From: Marichromatium bheemlicum
GTDB lineage: Bacteria; Pseudomonadota; Gammaproteobacteria; Chromatiales; Chromatiaceae
Direction: 5' to 3'
Assembly: GCF_012276755.1 (NCBI RefSeq)
Contig: NZ_JAAXKX010000004.1
Coordinates: 62,001 to 126,000, forward strand
DNA length: 64,000 bases
The notes under the pieces are model-generated. The model was not told the DNA's origin, searched no databases, and worked only from the letters and a program-made list of their open reading frames with translations. Shown here one piece after another: positions 36,767 through 44,970 of this stretch; within the stretch, counting starts at the first letter, position 1; each line of letters opens with the position of its first letter. The position numbers and the translations under genes were made by a program.

Positions 36767-37698
36767 TCACACGTGACCGGCTGATCGAGAACCTCGATGC
36801 CTCACTACCGGGGACGACCGTCCACCGCATCGAGTTGCCCGATCCCGACGAACTGGAACCCATCGACGCCGTCGCCGAACTCAGCCCACCAGGCCCGGTC
36901 ATGATCGTCGGCCTGGAGACGCAGCTTGTCGACGAAAAACGCACCGAGCGCCTGTCCAACGCCCTCAACCTGAGTCGTGGCGACTGGCCCAGGCGCGTAC
37001 CGGTCGCGGTCGTCATCTGGCTCCCTCGCCGTCTCCTCGGCCGTCTGACCGCCAGTGCACCGGACTTCTTCGACTGGCGTAGCGACACCCTCGACTTCCC
37101 CGAACTGACCACCGACCAGACACGCACCGTCGCCCCCCGCGACTGGCAATGGGGCATCGATCCCCGCCTCACCCGCGAGGAACAGGACGAACGCGTGCAA
37201 GAACTACAGGCCCGACTTGCCACCACCGGCGACAACGACGACGAACGCATCTGCCGTCACCGTCTGGAGTGGTGGGACGAGTTAGCGGAACTGAAACGGG
37301 TTCGTGGGGATCTCGACGAGGCGTTGCGCATCCGCACAGAAGAACAACTCCCCGTCTTCGAAAGACTCGGCGACGTCCGCGAGAAGGCCGTCACCCAAGG
37401 TCAGATCGCTGACATCCTTCAGGCGCGCGGCAACCTCGATGAGGCGCTGCGCATTTTGACGGAAGAAGTTCTCCCATCCTTCGAAAGACTCGGCGACCTC
37501 CGTTCATTGCTGGTCTGTCGCGCAAAGATTGCCTTGGCCTTGCTGCAACGAAACACGCCCACCGATCGCGCCTCGGCCAACAGGCTGCTCTGCATCGCCC
37601 TGTCCGCCGCGCGGCAGATACGTATTCCCGAGGCCGGACAGATCGAACAGATCCTGCAACACCATGGTCTGACCTGCGACCAGGATACCGCCCCCTGA
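36733..37698 (+). pseudogene. Truncated TPR-repeat protein fragment in a shifted frame
   Basis: The coding signal begins at about FSLQLCTCDSL (36733), in a different frame from the preceding remnant. The first ATG in frame is at 36835, giving 287 residues if translated. The N-terminal half (RLSNALNLSRGDWPR, VAVVIWLPRRLLGRL, APDFFDWRSDTLDF) matches a degenerate NTPase-like region found ahead of TPR repeats in chromatial signalling or conflict proteins. The C-terminal half has two roughly 40-residue TPR units (LDEALRIRTEEQLPVFERLGDVREKA and LDEALRILTEEVLPSFERLGDLR) from about 37309 to 37550. The family usually has more repeats. Expression is doubtful because no ribosome-binding site precedes 36835 and the true 5' end is lost. 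Confidence 0.6.
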
Positions 37699-37730
37699 TT
37701 CCACCCACCCCGCCTCTCCCGTACTCTCCC

Positions 37731-37762
37731 GTAGGGTGGGCAAAGCGCAGCGTGCCCACCCT
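37731..37762 (+). repeat. GTAG-headed palindrome, REP-like
   Basis: GTAG at 37731-37734 is followed by 8-base complementary arms GGTGGGCA (37735-37742) and TGCCCACC (37753-37760) around a 10-base loop rich in GCGCAGC. A GTAG or GGAG tetranucleotide beside a hairpin is the pattern recognised by REP-associated tyrosine transposases. One such transposase is encoded at 54300-55025. Confidence 0.6.
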
Positions 37763-37893
37763 GTACGCACCAGCAATCAAGGAGCAGCGGCAAGACCGAC
37801 ACACGCCGATCGCGATCGCGAACGCGACGCGGCGGCCTGTGACCGATGCCGGACATCGGCCACTGGCCTTGGCGAATCAATCGCCTGGGACGA

Positions 37894-38553
37894 TTACTTC
37901 ACGCGGAAGATGTCGAAGATGATCGCCTGGTCGTCACCAAAGTCCTGGTGGCCGGGGATGTAGGGCTGGGGCTCGGAGTGATGGACGTGGGTCCAGTGGC
38001 CTTGGTCGGTGAGCGCGCCGAGGGCCTGTCTGTAGGCGTCGTCGTAGAGGTCGACACGGTGGCTGAGCTGGACGATGCCGCCGGGCTTGACCACGCGATG
38101 GAACTCGCGCATCAGCCCGGCCATGTTGTCGATATAGGTCAGGGTGCCGATGCACTGGGCGGCGGCGAAGTGGTTGTCGGCGAAGTCCAGCGGCTTGTTG
38201 AGGTCGACGCGCGCCAGCTCGGCGTAGCAGTTGCGCGCCTCGGCCTTCTCCAGCGACTTGGGGGAGTAGTCGACACCGGTGATCGCGGTGTAGCCGAGCT
38301 TGCCCAGGTGCAGCCCGGTCAGGCCCACGCCGCAACCGGCGTCGAGGATCGGGTGCGTGGGATCGATGTTGTGCGACTTGATCGCCTCGGCGGCGAGGCG
38401 CGGGGCCTCGTAGCCCATCGACGTCAGGTCGTCCTCGTAGGTCTCGGACCAGCTGTCGTAGTACTGCTCGAGTTCGTTGAGCTTGGCTGCGGTCACACCG
38501 ATCAGCTTGTGCACATCACGACCAGCCTGATTCATGGATTGGGAGTCTTTCAT
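37894..38553 (-). CDS. SAM-dependent methyltransferase (METTL27/WBSCR27-like)
   Basis: This is a methyltransferase of about 219 residues with unknown substrate. It contains YYDSWSETYEDDLTSMGYEAPRLAAEAI, typical of the Williams-Beuren region 27-like group. Motif I is ILDAGCGVGLTGLHLGKLGYTAITGVDYS, and the later HRVVKPGGIVQLSHRVDLYDD fits the fold. The ATG at 38553 is preceded by AGGAG at 5 bases; the longer frame to 38598 lacks support. The gene is isolated between remnant genes and a MITE-like element. Its codon use looks native, apart from a slightly less GC-rich start. Confidence 0.85.
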   Translation of the reverse strand: MKDSQSMNQAGRDVHKLIGVTAAKLNELEQYYDSWSETYEDDLTSMGYEAPRLAAEAIKSHNIDPTHPILDAGCGVGLTGLHLGKLGYTAITGVDYSPKSLEKAEARNCYAELARVDLNKPLDFADNHFAAAQCIGTLTYIDNMAGLMREFHRVVKPGGIVQLSHRVDLYDDAYRQALGALTDQGHWTHVHHSEPQPYIPGHQDFGDDQAIIFDIFRVK

Positions 38554-38717
38554 GGTTTCTCCTGTTGTGTTTTGGCAAGCACGAAATGCACTCGCCATGG
38601 TGATTGCCTCGCACTGGGGAGGAGCAATGAATACCCATTCCTGACATTCTCGGACGACGGGCTTTACTTCATTTCGCTAGGGTGTTCCTCAAACACATTG
38701 AAACTGTTGCCTTACCG

Positions 38718-38727
38718 GCCCCTGGGG
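38718..38727 (+). repeat. Target-site duplication, left copy (10 bp)
   Basis: GCCCCTGGGG directly abuts the left end of the element at 38728. The identical 10 bases abut its right end at 39018-39027. Confidence 0.75.
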
Positions 38728-39017
38728 CAGGGCTATCGCATCAAGCACCCCTAATATTCGATTACGCTAATATTAGATATAATTCAAAGCGATAGGGGGT
38801 TCTGCACTCGTTGCTTAAGACGAGGTTTCGCCGAGGGCTCGCTTCTTGGCGCCATGATCAAGACGAAGCCTCGCTCCAGTTGCGGATCTTGTCTTGCACA
38901 GTCCGAGATCTTTCGTGGGAATAAGGACGGAGTTTCGATGCACGATGGCGACAATAGACTGATATCAAAAGATATTGGCATCTTATAATATTAGAGATCC
39001 TTGATGCGATAGCCCTG
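38728..39017. mobile_element. MITE-like non-autonomous element, 290 bp
   Basis: The ends are inverted repeats of 31 bases. The outer 18 bases, CAGGGCTATCGCATCAAG, are identical at both ends; then 5 unmatched bases; then CTAATATT shared again (38728-38758 and the complement of 38987-39017, 26 of 31 matching). A 10-bp direct repeat GCCCCTGGGG flanks it on both sides. The interior is AT-richer and encodes no transposase. This is the structure of a miniature inverted-repeat element or an internally deleted insertion sequence. A 10-bp duplication is compatible with IS4-type transposases; the family is not proven. Confidence 0.8.
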
Positions 39018-39027
39018 GCCCCTGGGG
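39018..39027 (+). repeat. Target-site duplication, right copy (10 bp)
   Basis: GCCCCTGGGG follows the right inverted repeat directly, 300 bases from the identical left copy. Confidence 0.75.
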
Positions 39028-39881
39028 CTCTCCGGAACCACGCCTTTGTTGGTTCCTGAAACGGCGCACAGGCGCCTGCAGGCACACGATAAGCGCGCTG
39101 CTCCATGGCACATGGCAGAACGACCATGTACGCATTGATATCCGATGACGATTTGCTGGGCTCACCACCCGCTTGCCGGATGGTCACAGGCTGTGATGTT
39201 GCGCGGGCTCTGCCGCCTGGCCAAGGCCAGAACGCCAAGACAAGACGCGCGTTCACACCTGTCGACAGGTCGCGGCGGCCCCACCCGATCAATGCCGAGA
39301 GCGGTCGACGCGAGGGATGTGCGCAATAAAGCGCAAATGAATCGAGCGTTAATTAAGGACCGTGCTTCTGCAGATTATGTGCAGCAACGCCTCGGCCCTC
39401 GATCTACATGAACATGCCCAGGATGGGCGATATCGGTCACGAACAGACGGGGCACAAAGATAGGCGCTGTCGTCATTGATCGACGAGGGACAGATGACTC
39501 GACAGCGCGATCCGTCGCAGGCCATGGCGTTTCGTCTTCAGGTCATCAACCGATGACTTGCAAGAACCATCCTGGACACTCGATGTGTTTTCCATGATAC
39601 AGGTTGATTCGATGAATACAAGGGGGCTTACGGGAAGCGACCGTCAATTCCACCCTATCCCTCTGTTTCATTTGCGCGTTTTCCAGATCGAACACCCTGA
39701 AGAAGGCCATCGCCCCGATTGGTTTCGAGACCACCAGATGTGGCCGAAGACGGCCCTGGAGGTGATCAGGGGCGCCTCGGCAAGGCCCGGCACCAAGCGA
39801 CAGCGGGACCACGACCAGGGTTTACCCGCCGCAGAGGCATCCCTAGACTGAGACGACCCCTGTCCCCAGAGCCAACACACC

Positions 39882-40208
39882 ATGCACGATACCTCCGCCG
39901 CCACCCACCAACTGATCGAGGACTGGACCCGGTTGCAGACCGGCACCATCGAGCCCGAGCGGCTCGCCCGACTCGATCGCGATCACCCGGAATGGCGCTG
40001 CCAGGCCGCGACCCTGGTCGCCGAGAGCCTGTTCGCCTACATCACCCTGGAGATGGTGGCCCCGGATCTCGCCTATCGGCATCGCGACCAGCCCGAGCAC
40101 GAGCCCGAGGCCGGCGAGATCGATGCCCGGCTGGGCGCACACCTGCTCGACTTCCTCGATTATCGCGACGAACTCACCGAGCGCCGCGCCACCGCCGGGG
40201 CGGACTGA
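39882..40208 (+). CDS. Small hypothetical protein
   Basis: This is an acidic protein of 108 residues (MHDTSAATHQLIEDWTRLQ, then LARLDRDHPEWRCQAATLVAESLFAYITLEMVAPDLAYRH). No domain is recognised. The amino-acid composition and helix pattern look like a real protein. The ribosome-binding site is weak. The 3' end overlaps the msrQ 3' end by 49 bases on the opposite strand. Several competing frames over the same DNA are shadows. A possible regulatory or structural role cannot be inferred. Confidence 0.55.
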   Translation: MHDTSAATHQLIEDWTRLQTGTIEPERLARLDRDHPEWRCQAATLVAESLFAYITLEMVAPDLAYRHRDQPEHEPEAGEIDARLGAHLLDFLDYRDELTERRATAGAD

Positions 40209-40810
40209 ACCCAGGCACGCCGCCAGCGCCCCCAAGGCAGCCGCAGCGCCAGCAGCACGCCGAGGATGACGGCATAGATCAGCGGCTCGCGCAGATCGGC
40301 CTTGACCAGCCAGAGGAAGTGCAACACCCCGAGCACCCCGATCAGATAGACGGCGCGGTGCAGCCGCTTCCAGTTGCGCCGCAGCCGACGCTGCCAGCCA
40401 CGGGTCGAGGTCAGCGCCAGCACGCTCATCAGCACCAGCGCCACCATGCCGACGATGATGTAGGGCCGCTCGGTCAGGTCCTCGACGATCACCGGCCAGT
40501 CGAGCGCGCGGTCGAGCCACAGATAGACCAGCAGATGGAGCATGCCGTAGAAGAAGGCGAACAGCCCCAGCATGCGCCGCAGCCGGATCGGCCAGGGCCG
40601 CCCGAGGGCACGGCTGAGCGGGGTCAGCGCGAGGGTGAGCAGCAGCATCCGCAGGGTCCACAGCCCGCTGCGATGGAGCAACGTCTCGACCGGGTTGGCC
40701 CCCAGCGCCAGCCCACCACCGAGCCCCTGCGCCAGGGTCAGCGCCAACGGCAGCAGACAGAGCAGGAAGACCCCGGGCTTGGCCCAGACCACCCAGTCGC
40801 GCCCGGCCAT
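40160..40810 (-). CDS. msrQ: MsrPQ methionine sulfoxide reductase, heme-binding membrane subunit
   Basis: MsrQ is the quinone-linked b-type heme membrane protein that supplies electrons to periplasmic MsrP. The 216 residues have about six hydrophobic helices, among them VFLLCLLPLALTLAQGL, FAFFYGMLHLLVYLWLD with its His, YIIVGMVALVLMSVLALTS, and the conserved RNWKRLHRAVYLIGVLGVLHFLWLVKAD containing the heme His residues. The start overlaps the msrP stop in a TGATG arrangement, so the two are translationally coupled. Family assignment is firm. Confidence 0.94.
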   Translation of the reverse strand: MAGRDWVVWAKPGVFLLCLLPLALTLAQGLGGGLALGANPVETLLHRSGLWTLRMLLLTLALTPLSRALGRPWPIRLRRMLGLFAFFYGMLHLLVYLWLDRALDWPVIVEDLTERPYIIVGMVALVLMSVLALTSTRGWQRRLRRNWKRLHRAVYLIGVLGVLHFLWLVKADLREPLIYAVILGVLLALRLPWGRWRRAWVQSAPAVARRSVSSSR

Positions 40811-41736
40811 CAGTAAAAGCGCCTCAGGTCCATGCCGGCATAGAGCCCGGCGACCTCCTCGGCATAGCCGTTGAACGGCAGGGTCTCGCGCCGCTTGGCC
40901 AACCAGCCGTCACCGATCATGCGGTGGCTCTTCTGGCTCCAGCGCGGATGGTCGACGGCGGGATTGACGTTGGCATAGAAGCCGTACTCGTCGGGTTGCA
41001 TCCTGTTCCAGGTCGCCGGCGGCTGCTCGGCGGTGAAGCGGATGCGTACGATCGACTTGATGCTCTTGAAGCCGTACTTCCAGGGCACCACCAGCCGTAG
41101 CGGCGCGCCGTTCTGGTTCGGCAGGGTCTCGCCATAGAGCCCGGTGGCGAGCAGCGTCAGCGGGTGCATCGCCTCGTCGATACGCAGCCCCTCGCGATAG
41201 GGCCAGTCGAGCACCTGGCGACGCTGACCGGGCATCTGCTCGGGGTCGAACAGGGTCTCGAAGGCGACATAGCGCGCCCGCGAGGTCGGCTCGAAACGCG
41301 CCAGCAGCTCACCGAGCGGGAAGCCGACCCAGGGGATCACCATCGCCCAGGCCTCGACACAACGCAGCCGATAGATGCGCTCCTGCTGATCGAACCCGCT
41401 GAGCATGTCCTCGATGCTGATCTCGCCGGGACGCGCGCACTCACCGTCGACCACCACCGACCAGGGCCGGGTGCGCAGCCGATGGGCATGCGCCGCCGGA
41501 TCCCCCTTGTCGGTCCCGAACTCGTAAAAGTTGTTGTAACCGGTGACGAACTCACGCGGGGTCAGAGGTTCGTCCTCGCCGGGACGTGGATAGGTCGAGG
41601 CGACGGCGCCGAGCGGCGCCAGCGCCGCCGCGCCCACCCCCAGCGCGGCACCCTGGATGAAGGTACGACGCGCGCGCCACACCTCCGGCGGGGTGATCTC
41701 GGAGGACGGGATATCGGCAGGCTTGCGAATCAGCAT
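40810..41736 (-). CDS. msrP: Periplasmic protein-methionine-sulfoxide reductase, molybdopterin subunit
   Basis: MsrP reduces methionine sulfoxide in periplasmic proteins using a molybdopterin cofactor. The 308 residues begin with a Tat signal ([23 protein letters not shown]). Family motifs include [26 protein letters not shown], the Mo-ligand Cys in [24 protein letters not shown] (about residue 126), [23 protein letters not shown], and [20 protein letters not shown]. The ATG at 41736 follows GAGGAG at usable spacing; the frame to 41874 has no support. It forms an operon with msrQ. Confidence 0.95.
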   Translation of the reverse strand: MLIRKPADIPSSEITPPEVWRARRTFIQGAALGVGAAALAPLGAVASTYPRPGEDEPLTPREFVTGYNNFYEFGTDKGDPAAHAHRLRTRPWSVVVDGECARPGEISIEDMLSGFDQQERIYRLRCVEAWAMVIPWVGFPLGELLARFEPTSRARYVAFETLFDPEQMPGQRRQVLDWPYREGLRIDEAMHPLTLLATGLYGETLPNQNGAPLRLVVPWKYGFKSIKSIVRIRFTAEQPPATWNRMQPDEYGFYANVNPAVDHPRWSQKSHRMIGDGWLAKRRETLPFNGYAEEVAGLYAGMDLRRFY

Positions 41737-42037
41737 GACGGAGGCTCCTCGGGTCGTCACCCACCGCCGCCGACGCCCCCGCCACGCCCACCCCGTCAAG
41801 GGGTTAGACACCCATAGAGCAGTAGCTTCGAGCGATCCGGCAACCGATGGAAGGATCTCCTCGAGGTGGGGCAAACACCTCCCCCGCGCAAGCCCTCATC
41901 CTCGATCGAGGATCATCAAAAACTTACAAGCCGTTGATAATCAAAAAACCGCAAAGACACAAAGGACGCGAAGGGGGAAAGAGCTTCCAGCGATCAGCCT
42001 CCAGCCGCCAGTGGCGGTCTGTCCTCGACAACTGGCG

Positions 42038-42158
42038 CAAGGCGCAGCGTGCCTATTGAAGATCGCGCTACCGCCGAGTACAGCTCCCACTGGCGGCTGA
42101 CGACTGGAGGCCGGAGGCTTAAAACCCCTTTGCGTCCTTGGTGTCTTCGCGGTTCGAG
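42038..42158 (+). repeat. About 120-bp direct repeat, copy A
   Basis: It shares GCGCAGCGTGCC, GCTGACGACTGGAGGC, GGCTTAA and CTTTGCG blocks, in order and at constant offset (404 bases), with 42442-42562. By eye the identity is near 75-80%. Confidence 0.7.
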
Positions 42159-42170
42159 TCAGCGGCCAAC

Positions 42171-42280
42171 CGTAGGTTGGGTTGCCCGCTCCACCCCGGC
42201 GACATAACCTCACCCCAGGACGGGCAACCCAACATCGACAACGACGCGGCGTTGGGTTGCCGTCGGCAACCCAACCTACG
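42171..42280. repeat. Inverted pair of GTAG-headed palindromes (BIME-like)
   Basis: Unit A: GTAG (42172-42175), arm GTTGGGTTGCCCG (42176-42188), a 32-base spacer and the exact complementary arm (42221-42233). Unit B is inverted: arm GTTGGGTTGCC (42251-42261), loop GTC, complementary arm (42265-42275), then CTAC (42276-42279). The outermost 16 bases at the two ends are perfect inverted repeats. This matches a REP doublet. Confidence 0.75.
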
Positions 42281-42441
42281 TCCTGACCTGAGCCGTCAGC
42301 TGACGGCTGACGGCACTCCTCTCCTTCGCGTCCTTAGCGCCTTTGCGGTTCGAATCAGCGTCCAGCTGGGAAGGCTGGCGCGTATGATCGGCGGTTGACG
42401 GGCAAGACGGTATCTTCGCGGTTCAAGCGTCGAAGGATAGG

Positions 42442-42562
42442 CAAAGCGCAGCGTGCCCATCGAAGGTCGCGCTGCCGTCGAGTACGGCGCCCGCTGGAGG
42501 CTGACGACTGGAGGCTGGCGGCTTAACCCCCCTTTGCGCGCTTTGAGCCTTCGTGGTTCAAG
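42442..42562 (+). repeat. About 120-bp direct repeat, copy B
   Basis: This is the second copy of the repeat at 42038-42158. Its 3' end runs over the stop codon of the bile-acid-symporter-family gene at 42558-42560, so the repeat may have supplied that gene's present C-terminus or stop. Confidence 0.7.
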
Positions 42563-43475
42563 CCCCAGACGGCGGCGGCCGCCGCGACCACCACCCGGCG
42601 AGCAGCGCGCCGGAGAGGTTGTGCCAGATCGAGAACAGCGCCCCGGGCAGTGCCGCGGCGGTGGAGAAGGACTTGATCGCAAGTGCCACGGCGAGCCCTG
42701 AGTTCTGCATCCCGACCTCGATCGCCAGGGTCCGGGCCCGTGCCTCGCCCTGCCCCAGCAGGCGCGCCAGCGTATAGCCCAGGCTCAATCCGGTGAGGTT
42801 GTGCAGCACCACGGCGAGCGCGACCAGTGGCCCCAGGGTGAGGAGCTGGTCGTGATTGAGCGCCACGATCACCGCGATGATGAACACGATGGCCGCCACC
42901 GAGATCAGCGGGAAGACCCGTTCGAGCATCGCCACCCGCGCCCCCAACAGCCGGTTGACCAGCACCCCGAGGGCGACCGGCACCAGCACGATGCGCAGGA
43001 TCGACCAGAACATGTCGAGGGCGGGGACCGCGACCCGCTCGCCGACGTAGAGCAGGGTGAGCACGGGCGTGAGCACCACCGCCAGCAGGGTCGAGACCGT
43101 GGTCAGGGTGATCGAGAGCGCGAGATCACCGCGCGCCAGATAACAGATGACGTTGGAGGCGGTGCCACCGGGGGCGGCGCCGACCAGCACCAGCCCAGCG
43201 AGCAGTTGCGGCGGCAGGCCGAGGGCGAGTCCGATCCCCCAGGCGGCGAAGGGCATCAGCAGGTATTGTAATGCCACGCCCAGACCGATAACCCCGGGAC
43301 GACGCAGCACCGCGGTGAACTGCCCCGGGCTCAGGGTCGCACCCATGCCGAACATCACCACCCCGAGCAGCGGCACGATGCCGGGCTTGAGCGCGGCCAG
43401 GGGATCTGGAAAGGTGAGCGCAAGCAGGCTCGCAGCCAGCGCCCAGAGCGGAAACAGTGAGGTGATCCGTGCCAT
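42558..43475 (-). CDS. Bile acid:sodium symporter (BASS) family transporter
   Basis: This is an integral membrane carrier of about 305 residues with ten predicted helices. BASS signatures are GIVPLLGVVMFGMGATLSPGQF, LVLVGAAPGGTASNVICYLARGDLALSITLTTVSTLLAVVLTPVLT (sodium-binding region), and EVGMQNSGLAVALAIKSF. Family members move bile acids, pantoate, pyruvate or other organic anions; the substrate here is unknown. The ATG at 43475 is chosen since the protein starts MARITSLFPLW. No good ribosome-binding site is visible, and a 9-bp hairpin lies directly upstream. It follows metY in the same direction with 37 bases between. Confidence 0.9.
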   Translation of the reverse strand: MARITSLFPLWALAASLLALTFPDPLAALKPGIVPLLGVVMFGMGATLSPGQFTAVLRRPGVIGLGVALQYLLMPFAAWGIGLALGLPPQLLAGLVLVGAAPGGTASNVICYLARGDLALSITLTTVSTLLAVVLTPVLTLLYVGERVAVPALDMFWSILRIVLVPVALGVLVNRLLGARVAMLERVFPLISVAAIVFIIAVIVALNHDQLLTLGPLVALAVVLHNLTGLSLGYTLARLLGQGEARARTLAIEVGMQNSGLAVALAIKSFSTAAALPGALFSIWHNLSGALLAGWWSRRPPPSGA

Positions 43476-43483
43476 GACAGGGA

Positions 43484-43506
43484 CGCCCCGCGACAAACGC
43501 GGGGCG
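43484..43506 (-). terminator. GC-rich hairpin between metY and the BASS transporter
   Basis: Arms CGCCCCGCG and CGCGGGGCG form a 9-bp stem with a 5-base loop. It begins 9 bases before the transporter ATG and ends 7 bases after the metY stop. It has no T-tract. It could attenuate transcription or block ribosome loading on the transporter mRNA. Confidence 0.45.
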
Positions 43507-43512
43507 AACGGA

Positions 43513-44793
43513 TCAACCCGCCGAGGCGGCCAGGGCCTGGTCGAGATCGGCGATGATGTCGTCGATGTGTTCGATGCCGATCGAGAGTCGGATCAGGTCC
43601 TCGCTGACCCCAGCGCGCGCCATCTCCTCGGGCGAGAGTTGACGGTGGGTCGTCGTCGCCGGGTGGCAGGCGAGCGTCTTGGAGTCGCCGATGTTGACCA
43701 GCCGCACGGTGAGCTTGAGCGCGTCGATGAAGCGCGCCCCGGCCTCACGACCGCCCTTGATGCCGAACGAGAGGATGGCGCTGGCCTTACCGCCGTCCAT
43801 GTAACGCTGGATGAGCGGGTAGTCGGGGTTGTCGGGCAGCCCCGCATAGCGCACCCAGGCCACACGCGGGTGGTCCTGGAGATACTGGGCGACGGCCAGG
43901 GCGTTGTCGCAGTGACGGTCCATGCGCACCGCCAGGGTCTCGATACCCTGCAGCACCAGGAAGCTGTTAAAGGGCGCGAGCGCCGCGCCCATGTTGCGCA
44001 ACGGGACCACCCGGGCACGGGTGATGAAGGCCGCCTCACCCATGTCCTGGGTGTAGACCACGCCGTGATAGGACGGATCGGGCTCGTTGAGCATCGGGAA
44101 GCGCTCAGCGTGCTCGGCCCAGGGGAACTTACCCGAGTCGACGATCATCCCGGCGATGGTGGTACCGTGACCGGCCATGTACTTGGTCAGGGCGTGCACC
44201 ACGATATCGGCGCCGTGCTCGAAGGGACGGTGCAGATAGGGCGAGGGCACGGTGTTGTCGACGATCAGCGGCACGCCGTGGGCATGGGCCATGTCGGCCA
44301 TCGCCTGGACGTCGGCGACGTTGCCGGCGGGGTTGCCGATCGACTCACAGAACACCGCCTTGGTCTTGGCATCGACCAACGCGTCCATGGCGGCAATATC
44401 GTTGGGGGCGGCGAAACGCACCTCGATGCCGAGACGCGGCAGGGTGTGGGCGAACAGGTTGTAGCTGCCACCGTAGAGTCGCGACACGGCGATGATGTTG
44501 TCACCGGCCTGGGCCAGGGTGAAGATGGCGTTGGTCACCGCCGACATACCGGAGGCGAAGGCCAGCGCACCGATCCCGCCCTCCATCGCCGCGACCCGGC
44601 GCTCGAGTACGTCATTGGTGGGGTTCATGATCCGGGTATAGATGTTTCCCGGGACCTTGAGGTCGAACAGATCGGCGCCGTGCTGGGTGTCGTCGAAGGC
44701 GTAGCTGGTGGTCTGGTAGATCGGGGTCACCACCGACTTGGTGGTGGGATCGGGTTCGAACCCGGCATGAATGGCAAGAGTTTCGAGTTTCAT
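43513..44793 (-). CDS. metY: O-acetylhomoserine sulfhydrylase (aminocarboxypropyltransferase)
   Basis: This PLP enzyme makes homocysteine from O-acetyl-L-homoserine and sulfide, giving direct sulfhydrylation in methionine synthesis. The 426 residues have the Cys/Met-metabolism fold: TPIYQTTSYAFDDTQHGADLF, YTRIMNPTNDVLERRVAAMEGG, and FASGMSAVTNAIFTLAQAGDNI. The PLP Lys is in VHALTKYMAGHGTTIAG (about Lys204), and the C-terminal SLGIEHIDDIIADLDQAL is present. The length (about 430) separates it from cystathionine gamma-synthase (about 385). AGGA lies before the ATG at 44793. No SAM or SAH riboswitch was recognised in the 177-base leader. Confidence 0.95.
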   Translation of the reverse strand: MKLETLAIHAGFEPDPTTKSVVTPIYQTTSYAFDDTQHGADLFDLKVPGNIYTRIMNPTNDVLERRVAAMEGGIGALAFASGMSAVTNAIFTLAQAGDNIIAVSRLYGGSYNLFAHTLPRLGIEVRFAAPNDIAAMDALVDAKTKAVFCESIGNPAGNVADVQAMADMAHAHGVPLIVDNTVPSPYLHRPFEHGADIVVHALTKYMAGHGTTIAGMIVDSGKFPWAEHAERFPMLNEPDPSYHGVVYTQDMGEAAFITRARVVPLRNMGAALAPFNSFLVLQGIETLAVRMDRHCDNALAVAQYLQDHPRVAWVRYAGLPDNPDYPLIQRYMDGGKASAILSFGIKGGREAGARFIDALKLTVRLVNIGDSKTLACHPATTTHRQLSPEEMARAGVSEDLIRLSIGIEHIDDIIADLDQALAASAG

Positions 44794-44970
44794 GGCGCTT
44801 CCTGTTGGATGGTCTCGTGAATCGACCACGAGCGACGGCCGCCATCGGTCGCCGAACCAAGAATCTTATCCGCGCGATCGACGGCCTGTCGATCGGCCCG
44901 GTGCGGCGCGGGAGGCGCCGACAGGCCCAGACCCAACCATCAACGACACGGATCAGGAGGAGATCCCGGC

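Larger units (their letters stand above)
38554..39881. other. 1.3-kb region without convincing genes, holding a MITE-like element
   Basis: Short open frames on both strands give proteins that resemble nothing recognisable and lack ribosome-binding sites. The base composition is lower in GC than neighbouring genes. The only clear structure is the 290-bp element at 38728-39017. Beyond it, GGAACC/GGTTCC and GGCGC/GCGCC hairpins lie at 39030-39080, and the rest up to 39850 looks like degraded sequence. Confidence 0.6.
41737..42557. other. 820-bp intergenic mosaic of dispersed repeats
   Basis: No gene is supported. The stretch is built from repeat pieces: CCGCAAAGACACAAAGGACG at 41949-41968, whose inverted relative lies at about 42324-42350; a roughly 120-bp direct repeat (42038-42158 and 42442-42562); and a pair of inverted GTAG palindromes at 42171-42280. 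Such repeats are typical of intergenic spacers in this group of bacteria. Confidence 0.7.

Noticed and set aside
38858-39292. Minus-strand frame of 144 residues across the MITE-like element
   Set aside because: It spans the element's right boundary, has no recognisable domain and no ribosome-binding site.
39558-39851. 97-residue + strand frame before the small hypothetical gene
   Set aside because: The composition is irregular, competing frames exist on the other strand, and no ribosome-binding site or domain is visible.
39843-40661. Minus-strand frame of 272 residues next to msrQ
   Set aside because: It is out of frame with MsrQ and has no family features; it is a shadow of msrQ and the small + strand gene.
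39719-40816. Long + strand frame of 365 residues over msrQ
   Set aside because: Its sequence is Gln/Pro/Arg-rich low complexity, opposite the well-supported msrQ gene, as expected for a GC-rich antisense shadow.
44794-44970. Possible SAM or SAH riboswitch ahead of metY
   Set aside because: I could not match the leader to any known SAM or SAH riboswitch core. Only unremarkable GC-rich inverted segments are seen.
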